DNA of 27,497 nt from Hypsibius dujardini (taxonomy: Eukaryota; Tardigrada; Eutardigrada; Parachela; Hypsibiidae), in contig LRSR01002652.1 in assembly GCA_001579985.1 (NCBI GenBank), positions 1-27,497 of the forward strand, read 5' to 3'. The notes under the pieces are model-generated. The model saw nothing but the letters and a program-made list of their open reading frames with translations. It was not told where the DNA came from and made no database searches. Of the stretch, positions 10,336-21,024 are shown piece after piece (position 1 is the first letter of the stretch; every line of letters starts with the position of its first letter). The translations under genes were made by a program, and so were the position numbers.

Positions 10336-11375
10336 ATGATCCTAAAACACGTGTTCGCCATCCAATCCACCCTCCTCGACATACCATTCCGTCTGTGGAC
10401 ACCGTTTACCGCCGGCAAAGAATCCCGCTTGAAATGGCGAATTGCTCGAACCCTCCTCCTTGTCTACTGGATATGGTGCTTCATTATTCTCATCTTCATG
10501 GCGCTCAAGGCGGGCGAATCGGTTTTGTTCGAACCGCATGGCTCAAAAATATCACCCATCGTCCGCGTGCTCGCCGGTATCCCCAATTTCTTCCTCACAC
10601 TGCGCGGAAATCTGGTGCTGCTGATTCTAGCTGTGAGAAAAGACACAATGGCGGAACTTCTGCAGAACATGGAGTGCCTGGTGTATAAGTTCGTGCCTGG
10701 CAATTCCAGCCGCTCCAAGACCCGGAAATGGCTTGCTTTGAATTCAGGCTTAACACTATACTGCCTTACCATGTTTGCCGCCATTCAAATTCTCAGTTGG
10801 ACTCACGGACTTGAATTTGAGAAGTACACTCTCAATAGTTATTATTCACTGAACCCGCTGCCCTTCATCATCCCTGTCTGGGTCTTCATTACGTTCCAGG
10901 TCTGTTTCATGTACTGTCCGTACTTCCTGTCACAGGTTCTGCTGTCTGGCACTATTGTTATGGGCTCGATAATGGACGACTGTTCACGTATATTGAATAA
11001 GAAATTGAAATCGTTGGATGAGCGGTTTCGCGGCTTAGTGGAGTGCTCAAAAGCGACCGGTAAACAATGGGTCATAGGATTGGATGAGATGGACAGTTTG
11101 GCTGGAGAGGTCGAGCTCCTAATTGCGGATCGTGCGGCTCTGTTTCAGTTCAATGAGAAGTTGAATTCGTATTTTGGATGGCTGCTGTTTGTTTCGTATG
11201 TATCCGATGTCTGTGCGTCCGCTGGGATGCTAGCCGTGCTCGTAGCCGACGCTGAACCATCACATTACCAGTTTGCTGCAAAACTATTAGGAGCGATTGG
11301 TTTTCTGTCATTTGCAACGGCGCTGTACATCCCACTGGCCCTGTCTACTGAATCGGTGAGTTTTTTGATTCTTCA

Positions 11376-11420
<45 letters not shown>

Positions 11421-12124
11421 TTGTTTTGTCTGTTTGTTTTGTCTCCTCCCGTTTGCGTATCTGCCTACTTTAACCATGTGACATAAGAGAATATCTGTCT
11501 GCTACTCAGTGATAGATCAAAAGTTTCTGTTGAATGTTCCAGGCCAGCAAGACCGCAAGCTACGTTTACATAGCCACCAATACGGCTTATCCCTTATTTG
11601 GAAAAAATTACGTAAGTCAATAAACGGGCTCCGCTGGTATTGAGCCAGTAATCATGACACACTGCGTGATCAAACTATCCCCGAAACAACCCGTATACGG
11701 TCAACAAGGGGATTCCCTTTTACAGAGTATTCGATTGCGGGAGGTGCTGAACGACCTGCGCTCGATGTCAACTACCTTCCCGATCGATTTCCTTGCTTCC
11801 GGTTTCTTCCACATCGAGCGCCGCTTCATAGTCACTGTACGTTATCTACTTTTACGCATTTCGCGGACTTGTTCATTACACAATACTACCTTACGTTATC
11901 TGCTAACGGAATTACAAGGCTTCACTTTTCTTTAGACGATAACTCTGCTTGCGTCGTTTGGAATACTGTTGGTGGAGTTCCTGGGCAATGAGGAGAGCAT
12001 CAAAGGCCGTCCCGCCACCATAGACCTATCCTCCATCCTCAACGTCACCGGCCTAGGCAGCGCCATATTCAAGAACCCCCAGAACGACACCACGATCAAG
12101 CTCGTACCTCATAAACATGAATGA
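10336..12124 (+). CDS. Gustatory-receptor-like seven-TM chemoreceptor
   Basis: Exons: 10336-11355, 11543-11611, 11726-11836 and 11936-12124 (TGA 12122-12124). All junctions are phase 0, which is common at the 3' end of insect-type Gr genes. The total is 462 residues. Hydrophobic segments are visible at LLLVYWIWCFIILIFMAL, NFFLTLRGNLVLLILAV, TLYCLTMFAAIQIL, FIIPVWVFITFQVCFMY, YFGWLLFVSYVSDVCASAG, LLGAIGFLSFATALYI and TITLLASFGILLVEF. The last two exons carry the family signature: an intracellular helix, then SGFFHIERRFIVT leading into TM7, equivalent to the GFFxxxR...TYxxxLxQF region of gustatory receptors. The canonical TY is here TI and QF is EF. Unusually, about 48 residues with NxT sequons follow TM7. 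The start is the ATG at 10336; an in-frame ATG 60 bp upstream is possible. The ligand is unknown. Confidence 0.75.
11377..11443. repeat. CTGT microsatellite in receptor intron 1
   Basis: CTGT repeated about ten times, then degenerating to CTGTTTGT units. It lies inside the 11356-11542 intron, on the sense strand of the gene. Confidence 0.95.
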
Positions 12125-12540
12125 ATGTGTATTTTTCATTATCTCGCACTTAACAAAAAATTCGCCACACGGTGCTCGTACTATTCCTAGGAAATGAAAA
12201 CACAAAAATGGATCCAGAATTCAGCCGGGAAACAACAAAGAGACGTAAAATTACGAAGTAGCGTAAGGGGGCGAGGAGGGAGGCAAAGAAGCCGAGCAGA
12301 AAATGACCAGCCCATGAATGACTGAGGTTCGAAACCAACAAGAACGTGATAAAAAAAACCCTCTGGAATTCGAAACTGCCTAGTGCAACAATTAAGAAAA
12401 AAAACATGTGCTATACCTTTGAATAAGCTGTCTCCAAAGCGGCCAATACCCACTGTAATCAAAAAAGCGTACCACTCGAACGTCGTCAACTGCCAGACGA
12501 GCAGACCTTCCATCCGCTTCAGTGGGCTGCAGCTAACGCT
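12125..12540. other. Convergent 3' intergenic region
   Basis: Lies between the stop codons of the receptor gene (plus) and the chromodomain gene (minus), so it should hold both 3' untranslated regions. Open frames on the minus strand here are hydrophobic and have no recognisable protein character. Confidence 0.45.
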
Positions 12541-14482
12541 TCAATGAATTTCGACCTTCTCGTGGAACACCATCTTCTCTTCCCCATCGTTGAGGACTTC
12601 CGTGATCTGATTGTATTGGTGCTCCGACGACCCATCTCGTCCACCGCTCAGCTTTGAATCCGTTGACTTGGGCGGGCTCGCGTCCCCGACCACCTTCATC
12701 GAACTGTTGTTTCCGCCAGCTAATTTCTCTCCAACACCATCATCCCCCACACGCGACGGCGACTGGCTTCCCTCGCGCTCACGTCTGCTTCGGGAGGGCG
12801 ACGCAAACAGTACAGCCGCCGGGCTGGGCGGCTGAATCACCTTGGCAGGAGCTGCACTGGAGGCCGTCGAACTCTGACTGCTAGGCGGAGTCCCACCGTG
12901 CTCGCCATTTGTGGGAGACGTTCCGGCTGCCGGGGAGTAAGCATGAGAGCTGCTTCCGCCCAACAAGCTGTCGCTGCCGTTGGAACTGGCAAAACTGCTG
13001 TTCAGCTGCGCGGACACGGCGTCTCCTTGACTAGCCGCAGTCAAAACCGAAACAGCCGCATGGGTCGGGACGACAACAGGAGGAGCGGCGTCCTGGACGA
13101 TATCCTGGCTTGGAATCTTCTGCAAAGCTACGCTTTCTGCGACACGCTGGGAACTGTGAGTGACGATAACTCCGACAGTCGGGATTTCCTTCAGAGCCTT
13201 CACAACCGACGGCACGGCACTGGGTTCGGGCTCCTTGCTGGACTCCCCAGGATCCAGTCGATCCTTCTCCTGGTCTGCAGCGTCGCTCGCCTTCTCGACC
13301 TTCTCGACAGAGTCGGCCTTCACTTCCGCGGAGTCAACCGGAACCGCTGTAGCTGACGCTGAAGTCAAGACCGGGTCCGTGACCTCTTCTTTGGAGGCGT
13401 CTTCAACGACTTTTCCGGCAGCACCCGCAGAAGCCCCTCCACCGTCCATCAAGTCATCCACCACACCGTTATCCTCTTCCAGCCTAGCCTTCTTCCGAGC
13501 GGCGGCCGACTGCGAGGCTTTCCGGCCACCGCGACGACCGCGACTGACGGCGGAGTGCCGACCTCTACCACGCGATGCCATCACCGGAGGAGCAGACCCG
13601 GAACTGCTCGCACCATGACCGGACTTCAAATTCTCCTCGTACTGCTTGACGAGGGCCTTATCGATGATGTTGATCTCTGGTTCCCATGTGTTATCGCTGG
13701 GCTTGTCATAGCCCTTCCACTTCACTGCAAGACAAAAAAGAAGGATGTCACCATGTTCATCAGAACTTAAAGCAAATATGTTAAAACATCGATGTATTCG
13801 ATCTTCTGTCCAAGGAGGATATAAGTGGGAATCTAGGATGCCAGTATTTTCTTTTCCTTTTCCTAGGTTCTTCACAAGCGATCAAGATAGTACAATTCAA
13901 GGGCGCGCCGTTCCCACGCAGTGGCGAAGTGAAAATGGGCCATTCAAGGACGCACATCTCGTAAACATTAATAAAATTGTTCTGTTACTCGTGCTGTGAG
14001 CGAGAATTTGAACAAAACTGACATAGCCCACTAATCAACTCAATCTATTGGCAATCGTTCAAGATAAATCAGCCAATCAATGCGTCCTACGTACACACAT
14101 ACGCACAGCGCGACTGTTTTCTGTTTAGCGGGTTAAGCCAAAACAAAAATCAGCACTACCTTTAATTAAAAAATTTCCTTGCCAATGCTGCTGCGTTTAA
14201 AATAAGAAATCAATTCAAAGAGAAAAGCTGGATAGGTCGTCAATCAAATTAAAACGCAATGAAAATGTTCGCTCGATCGTGAAGAGAGAAAGTCAAATAT
14301 AAATCCATTGCTCTGCACCCGATTATTAGAATATTTCCCTGATAAAACGCGTGCCATTTCTACTTACCCAAATACATCCGACGATTAATTGGTCCTTTAT
14401 GCGAAAGCAGAGCCTCGCAATGAAAGACATCATCGCCGAAGGCAGCCTTTAGGCTCTCAAGACTCGCCAGAGGAGCGGCCAT
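12541..14482 (-). CDS. Chromodomain protein with long Ser/Ala/Pro-rich tail
   Basis: Two coding exons: 14482-14368 and 13724-12541 (TGA), joined in phase 1, 432 residues. The ATG lies in AAAAATGGCC. The chromodomain spans about residues 18-70 and the intron splits it at MYL|VKWKGY. Its aromatic-cage positions read F20, W41 and Y44, with the family motif WKGY...DNTWEPE. F20 replaces the usual Tyr, as in some other methyl-lysine readers. After it come Arg/Gly/Lys-rich segments (RGRGRHSAVSRGRRGGRK, then ARKKARLEE), likely nuclear localisation and nucleic-acid contact, followed by about 300 residues of acidic, Ser/Ala/Val/Pro-rich disorder. I see no chromoshadow domain and no Polycomb C-terminal box, so it is neither a typical HP1 nor a complete CBX2/4/6/7/8. 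It probably binds methylated histone H3 in the nucleus; the specificity is not readable. Confidence 0.85.
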
Positions 14483-14521
14483 TTTTGTCGCTCGTAACGG
14501 GAAGAGAGAAAATTTACACGC

Positions 14522-14614
14522 CTGGAAGAAGATAAGACACGTGAACGTGGATTTTGAAACAGCCAAAACATTTCTCCCCAAACCGACAATTTTGTCGAAG
14601 AACCACTTTCCTAC
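14522..14614 (-). other. Possible 5'UTR intron of the chromodomain gene
   Basis: On the minus strand, donor AAAG|GTAGGAAAG at 14614 and acceptor TTATCTTCTTCCAG at 14522 bound a 93-bp stretch ending 39 bp upstream of the ATG at 14482. This is a splice-consensus reading only. Confidence 0.35.
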
Positions 14615-14995
14615 CTTTGGCCGTAGAGTTGTGCTTGGCAGGAGAAAATTGGCACAAGAAGACAATTTTACGATCGCATAAAAGTGAGCAGCGGATAAAT
14701 GGCGGAGTGGAACATTTCAAATTTAGGTCACATCGATTTCATTTCCGACGGCACTGACGGATGTTGTGCATGTTTCACATTGCGTGTGCAGCGGCTGGAC
14801 CCCCGGAGTCGGAGGGGTGTGGGCTGATCTGGGATAAAGGTGGAGCATATCTAAAGAGGAGGCGGGAAACGACTAATGGACGAATGAAAAATCAGGAGCC
14901 GAAAAAACATCCAATCAGAGCGGGGCAGACTGAAATCAACCAATCACAATGAAAAGATCGAGCTCAATCTTCTTCCCTCATTGAATTAGTAATAA

Positions 14996-15001
14996 TTTAT
15001 T
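14996..15001 (-). terminator. Polyadenylation signal of the valyl-tRNA synthetase gene
   Basis: AATAAA on the minus strand, about 105 bp past the stop codon at 15106, in an AT-rich context. Confidence 0.6.
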
Positions 15002-15105
15002 TTCATTCTTTCCAAATATTGTGTAATGTTTATATTTTTGGTGAAAACACGCGCTTTTGAAGCTCACAACGGACAAACTGAAAACCGACATTACAAAAAA
15101 CAACG

Positions 15106-17633
15106 TCAACAAATGACGTCCGGCTTCAGTGCCTTCGCACTTTGCACCGCGTCTAGTTGTTTAATACGTTCAGTAATCGCCATAATTCGTTGCAGTTGAC
15201 CCTTGAGTTGTTTCTGCTTTTGCCCAGAATGACGCGCCCGTTCGGACGGGGTCATTTCGTCAATTTCATGCTGCAGTTGTTCCGAAGCGGCAACCACCTT
15301 ATCCCGCCTCGTACGCAGTATTGTTGCCTCCTTCTGCACATCAAACCGTTCGTTAAGGCGAATCAGCACACGAACGCCACCTTCAGTCAAATCAAAGGCA
15401 CAATCAAAGGGCACCATGCTAGCGTTTGCAACCAGCGTCGCTTCCGATGACCTAGATACAGCCAACAGGGCATCTTTCAGTGCATCCAAGCGCTTGACCT
15501 TGGATTCGTCCAGCAAAACAACATACAACGGAGCTCGGTCCTTGAAAAGACCATAAACAGGCCTTAAATTTTTGACGGCGCGTGAGATGTCCAACAAGAG
15601 CTCCATGTCTTCCCGCAAATCCGGGTTGGGCTTAACCGGTATCTCCGCTGATTTCGGAAACGGGGCAACGCAAACGCTTTCGAGGGATGTGCTTGGTAGC
15701 CGCTGGTAGAGTTCCTCCGATAAGTTGGGCATGAAGAGACTGCTGACACGGAGGAAGACGTCAAAACAGACAGCCATTGTGGCTGAAATTTCTCGGCAAG
15801 CCTCCTGGTCGCTTCCACTCTTCAAGGCGGCCTTCGTGCATTCGAGGTAGACATCACAGAAGTGTTCGTACATGAAGTTGATGATGCCGTTGGCGGCTTC
15901 GTTCAGCGTGAGATTTGTCATGGCGTCGTTACACTTGGTGGTGAGGTCAAGGAGGCACGTCAGAATCCATTCGTTTATAGGATTCGAAGGAATTATAGCT
16001 GCACCCTGCACACAATAATAAAAGCAACTGCGGTTATATGTGGTAGGCAACAAAAATGTAAACAGGTACAAATAGACGAAGTTAGTTGCCCCATGACAGA
16101 TAGTCGATCGAACTACGTATAGCGAAACAATCGAGGCCAGTTTTGAGGCTTGAGGCTTCAAAATATTACTTACTCGTATATCCACAGGAAACTTTTCCCA
16201 CGTCGCGCTGCATAAATGGAAGGCCTGCCAGATTTTATTGCAAAATTTGCTGGAATCCTCGACATGTTTCATGTCGAAGTTGATGAAATGCTGCTGTGTC
16301 TCATATCGGCACAGTGCCAATCGAAGAGCATCAGATCCGAATTCGAATTTGCGTTTAATGCCTGCTTTCGTTCCACCGGACGTCTTTTCAGCTGCAGGAG
16401 GAGTTGCGGCAAGATCGCATATAACTTCCATTGGATCGATGACGTTGCCCTTCGACTTGCTCATCTTCTTCCCGTCCTTATCGCACACCAGGCCGTGCAG
16501 TAGCACCTTGTTGAAGGGGAGTTGATCCGTCAGAGCCAGACCGAGAAACACCATTCGTGCCACCCAAAAGAAGATAATATCATGCCCAGTTTCCATCAGG
16601 CTGAGTGGGTAGTGCGTCTTGAAGTCGGGCGTCTCGTTCGGCCAGCCGAACGCAATAAACGGGAGAGCTGAGGAGGTGAACCACGTGTCTAAGACGTCGT
16701 TGTCTTGGTGGACCTCAGACGGGAGCTCTCCGGTAGAAACGTGAAATTTCCGCCTAGCTTCCTCTTCTGAACGAGCACATACCCAATGTTTCACTCCTGT
16801 AAAACGAAAATATGAAGACGACTCATCCCAGAAATTCTTAAGAACACTTCTGGTACCGTCTTTTTGGATCCAGTACGCTGGTATCCTCTGACCCCACCAC
16901 AGTTGCCGCGACAAGCACCAGTCGTTGTTCCCTCCTAACCAATGATACCACTGCTTGACGAACCCTTCCGGCAAAATCTGTAAATCGCCATTTCTCACTG
17001 CTTCTATAGCGCGCTGCGCGTATGGCTGGCAGTTTAGGAACCACTGCTCTTTCAGCTGTGGCTCGATGATGTCACCGGAACGACTGCACACCGGAATCAC
17101 AGTACGATGAGCAGTGCGACCACGCCACAGATTCACGGCGGACAAAAGGTTTTCGATGGTCCTGCGAGCTTGGAACCGTGATAGCCCGTGAATCTCAGCA
17201 TGCGAGGAAATCATTCGGCCGGAGTCGTCGATGACCCTTTCTCGCGCGAGGTTGTGCTTGAGTCCAATTTGAAAGTCGGTGTAGTCATGCGCCGGAGTGA
17301 TCTTGACTGCTCCTGTACCGAGCGTTTGACTGACGGAAGTGTCAAGAATGATTGGTATTGTGATATCGAGCAGGGGGTGTTGGACACGGCAGCCATGGAG
17401 GTGTAGATATCTGAAAAGAGACGTAAGGCATGGATTCAAAACGGAACCGAAAACACAGAGTGAAACCTCTGCGATCATGAAAAACCAGGAGGGTCATAGC
17501 ATACACTAAGCAGAAAACGCGAGACAGTGCGACTAAGGAAGGACTAAGGGTACAGCCAGACAACCAGGCAGGCAGGCAAACAGACAGGCAGAACGAAGGA
17601 AGGCAGACCGGCAGGTGCAGTCAGTCAGGCGGG

Positions 17634-17688
<55 letters not shown>

Positions 17689-18857
17689 ACAGACAGACAC
17701 AGTTCCACTATAAGACGTAGGAGAGAATCATACCTTGGATCTTCTGGATGAACGGCTACCGCAGAATCCCCGATCATCGTCTCCAATCGCGTTGTAGCCA
17801 CTACTATTTCCGCTCCGCTAGTTGAACCTACCACCGGGTACGCAAAGTGGCTCAGGTAGCCTACTTCCACCGGCTCTTTCTCTCCAGGCACATCAAGCTT
17901 GATTGGACGTTCAATCTCCCGGTGCACCACTTCAATATCCGATATCGTGGATTGCAACTGTCCGCACCAGTTAACCAATCGCGCCTGTCGGTGGATCATG
18001 CCTTTGTCATGCAGCCGAATGAACGCCTCAGTCACGCTATCCTGTATTCGATCGTCCAACGTAAAGACTAAACGATCCCAGTCGACAGCAGCACCGAGAC
18101 GTCTGAAAATAAAAACACATTTAACCTCATAAACTCTGATTGACTAATAACTATTCACTAAGTCTGTTAATGAAGACAGCGCGGTCAATCCTTTAGATCA
18201 ACTCATCTAACAGTTACAGTATCAACCAACGAACCGGTGAACCTCAAACAGCTACAATACATATCAATCCAATCAACTAATCAACCACAAACATCAATCA
18301 ACCACACACCAAACATTACCTAATTTGGCTTTTAATCCGTTTCGACTTTTCTTCCTTCCACTGCTCCGCTCGCTCCAAAAACCGCTCGCGTCCTAAGGAA
18401 TGCCGCGTTTTCAATTCTTTACGCTGTAGTTCGCGTTCAACCTGAACCTGCGTGGCGATTCCGGCGTGATCCAACCCGGGAATCCATAGCACACTTCGAC
18501 CCTCCATTTTATTCCACCGTATCACGGCATCCTCAATGGCGATAGTCAGGGCATGGCCCAAGTGGAGTGAGCCCGTGACATTCGGTGGCGGCAGCAGCAG
18601 AGTGAAGGATTGCTTCGGGTCAGATGAGTGATCGCTGATGGATGTGGGACGGAAGAAGGCGCGGGATTGCCACCAGTCCGACCATCGGCTCTCCACGTAA
18701 CGAGCGTCATAATTTCGAGGCAGCGGCGTCAGCTCCGGTTTCGCTATGTCATTGCAAAAAAAAGCAGCTGATCAATGCTTGCAAATAATTAGTTAGCTTC
18801 GTATTCGGACTTACTGCACAGTTTCCGGGTGAAGTGTGAGCACCGAGAAGTCAACAT
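15106..18857 (-). CDS. VARS2: Valyl-tRNA synthetase, mitochondrial type
   Basis: Six exons: 18857-18815, 18743-18320, 18102-17734, 17410-16857, 16796-16174 and 16005-15106 (TGA). They total 2913 nt, or 970 residues, with every phase consistent. The class I motifs are present: HLGH at residues 75-78 (PPPNVTGSLHLGHAL) and KMSKS at about 574-578. The editing domain segments (EIVVATTRLETMIGDSAVAVHP, TGAVKITPAHD) and a C-terminal coiled-coil arm are also present. Exon 1 encodes MLTSRCSHFTRKLC, which has basic and hydroxyl residues but no acidic ones and reads as a mitochondrial presequence. There is no N-terminal GST-like extension as in cytosolic vertebrate VARS1. CSRSGDIIEP, YPLSLMETG and NKVLLH resemble the mitochondrial paralogue as I remember it. 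It charges tRNA-Val in the mitochondrial matrix, assuming a separate cytosolic copy exists; one gene serving both compartments through a second start is the alternative. Introns 16797-16856 and 16006-16173 are stop-free multiples of three. Confidence 0.93.
17565..17699. repeat. CAGG/CAGA microsatellite in VARS2 intron 3
   Basis: Long run of GGCA units with scattered CAGA variants; the longest uninterrupted block is at about 17630-17690. It lies within the intron 17411-17733. The sense strand of the gene carries the CTGC/CTGT form, matching the microsatellites in other introns of this window. Confidence 0.95.
18103..18319. repeat. ATCA-rich degenerate simple sequence in VARS2 intron 2
   Basis: The intron is enriched in ATCAATC/CAACTAATCAACC-type words between about 18185 and 18310. 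This is low-complexity sequence without a fixed period. Confidence 0.5.
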
Positions 18858-19765
18858 ATGGCCACGCTGTTCATTCAATCAACTCATTGAGCCACAACCA
18901 ATATCTTACGAGACGCCCATCGATGAATCAATCAGTAGAAGTGTGCGAAGATGCCGAGATAATCGGTTAGATCAATACATGAATATCTCCACATAAGACA
19001 TTGGAAACGCAAAGGCGACGGAAGGATCTTCCGTTTTATTGAAAGCAAAATTGAAATAGATGATGATGTGAATAACAAAATAGTCTAACGAAAGTCATGA
19101 AGACTAAAAAAATGGGATACCGGAGTGGAATGGAGTGGTTCTGGTGGACCGGCTATGAGTCACAAAGTGACGTCAGCAAAACTGTTGTCTGACTCATTCC
19201 ATTTTCCACCCAGAAAATCCCGTTAGATGATTTTATTAGGCTTGTATTTTCGTTTTTAGCCTTGCTTTAGTAAGCTCTCCTGTGGACGTTTAGCCAAAGA
19301 TCTCAAGATTTTCCTCCAAGTTTCATTTTTCTGAAGATCCCCGAACCGTGCATCAAATCAAAATCAACTTACTTCGTGGGTAAGTAATTCCTTCGTAAGT
19401 AATTCCTCCTTCCTTCGTTGTAGCTGCTTTGTTTACACGTGTCACGAGATGTGAATCAGATCATGGTTTCCAGTGTTTTACTCTATGTGCATGTTCACAC
19501 TGCTGGCAAAATTTTGTCCATCTTCTTCCCATTTTATCAGAGTGTTCCGTGATTTTTCAGTTCAGTGAAAAGGGAAACTGCTTTTACAAATCTGTTTTAT
19601 CTCCCCTTCTAGAAACTTCTCCTGCAAAAGCCAAACGGAAACACTGAACACTGGAAATTGACCAGGTGTCTGTCGGGAGACTTCTCTTGTTACACTTTCT
19701 ACGCTCGTAGCTTCTGATTCGAAACTTTTCATCATCTTTTTACTGTTCAACACTCTTCCGGAACC
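18858..19765. other. Divergent intergenic region between VARS2 and CHMP1
   Basis: About 0.9 kb between two oppositely oriented start codons. No coding chain is seen. It should hold the promoters of both housekeeping genes; I could not identify a specific element. Confidence 0.5.
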
Positions 19766-20839
19766 ATGTCGACTGCCCAGATGGAGAAGCATTTGTTCAA
19801 CTTGAAGTTTGCCGCCAAGGAGTTGGATCGGAGTTCGAAAAAATGTGACAAGGAAGAGCGCGTTGAGAAGGAGAAGCTGAAGAAATCCATTCAGAAAAAT
19901 AATCTGGAAGTCGCTCGCATTCACGCAGAGAACGCCATTCGACAGAAGAATCAGTCATTGAACTTTTTACGGATGAGTGCACGGATTGATGCTGTTTCCA
20001 GTCGAGTGCAGTCAGCTGTCGCCACTAAGAAAGTCACACAGAGCATGGCAGGTATGTCATCATTTTCGTGAGCGATCTATTGATTGATTGACGTTTCCGT
20101 CAGGCGATCGTCAGTCATCACATTGTTTGCTTGATTGATTGCTTCGTTTAGTGGTGTAATGTGAAAGTCTCATCAGTTGTATATATGTGCATGTATTTCG
20201 CTATTTGCTAATGTATGCACAGAGATTAATTTTTACCCATAGACTGTGCGCAAGTGTCTTGTTTGGTCGATCTGTCAATCTGTCTTTCTGCCTGTCAGTC
20301 TGTCGGTCGATCGGTCTGTCTACCTGTCAGTCAGTCTGTCTGTCTGTCTGTCTCTCTGTCTCTCTGTCTCTCTCTATCTGTCTATCGGATTGCGTGTCTG
20401 TCTGTCCGTGCATCTACTTTGGTGGTCATTCTCGTCCGACTAGCTACACTAATCTCCTCGTCACTTTTGTTCGAACAAAATGGATCGGGTACGTTCTCCC
20501 TTTGCAGGTGTTGTGAAGGCAATGGACGCAGCTATGCGCTCGATGAATCTGGAGCAGATATCTTCCCTGATGGATAAATTTGAGCAGCAATTTGAAGATC
20601 TCGATGTGCAGTCTCAGGTGATGGAGGGCACTATGAGCGCCGCGTCTACATTGACCGTACCGACCGGCGACGTGGACCAGCTGATGCTGAAGGTTGCCGA
20701 TGAGGCGGGCCTGGAACTGAATATGGAACTGCCGCAAGCGGGATCCATTGGCGTCGGTACCGCCGTGGGTGCGTCCACTCAGGCGTCAAAGGAGCAAGAC
20801 GAATTGACGGAGCGTCTCGCTAAACTTCGAGAGCAGTGA
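19766..20839 (+). CDS. CHMP1: Charged multivesicular body protein 1 (ESCRT-III, Did2 family)
   Basis: Two exons, 19766-20051 and 20508-20839 (TGA), joined in phase 1, 205 residues; the family is usually about 196-204. The start lies in GAACCATGTCG. The basic N-terminal half reads TAQMEKHLFNLKFAAKELDR and KNLDS-like charged helices, with a conserved ARIDAVSSRVQSA segment. The C-terminal half is acidic (MSAASTLTVPTGDVDQLMLK). The last 14 residues fit the MIT-interacting motif 1 pattern, DELTERLAKLRE, which in this family binds VPS4, IST1 and spastin. The protein acts at endosomes, the midbody and the nuclear envelope in membrane scission. The two vertebrate forms CHMP1A and CHMP1B are not separable here. 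The single intron contains a CTGT microsatellite. Confidence 0.96.
20257..20406. repeat. CTGT/CTCT microsatellite in CHMP1 intron
   Basis: Imperfect CTGT array with CTCT and CGGT variants filling a third of the intron 20052-20507, on the sense strand. It creates long Cys/Leu/Ser/Val open frames that are not genes. Confidence 0.95.
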
Positions 20840-21024
20840 TGAGATGATGAAGTGTGCCGTCTAGCCGCGTTGTCTATCAACACCATTTTAGCAAAACAAA
20901 GTCTGACCCAAAATTCCACTTTTTCTTCTTGCTTTTTTGTCTGAAAATCACGTGTCTGTCAATATATCTTTGTTTAATCGCCAGCGATTTTGGTTTTTTT
21001 CCTAACAGCGTAATTATTCCACAC

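Noticed and set aside
12320-12340. GGTTCGAAACC, resembling a tRNA T-arm box
   Set aside because: No A-box, acceptor stem or anticodon arm could be placed around it on either strand.
12150-12513. Hydrophobic Phe/Leu-rich minus-strand frames
   Set aside because: They sit in the convergent 3' regions of two genes and show only AT-rich composition bias.
20187-20577. Overlapping open frames rich in SVCLSVCL
   Set aside because: They are translations of the CTGT microsatellite in the CHMP1 intron, open in all three frames because of the repeat.
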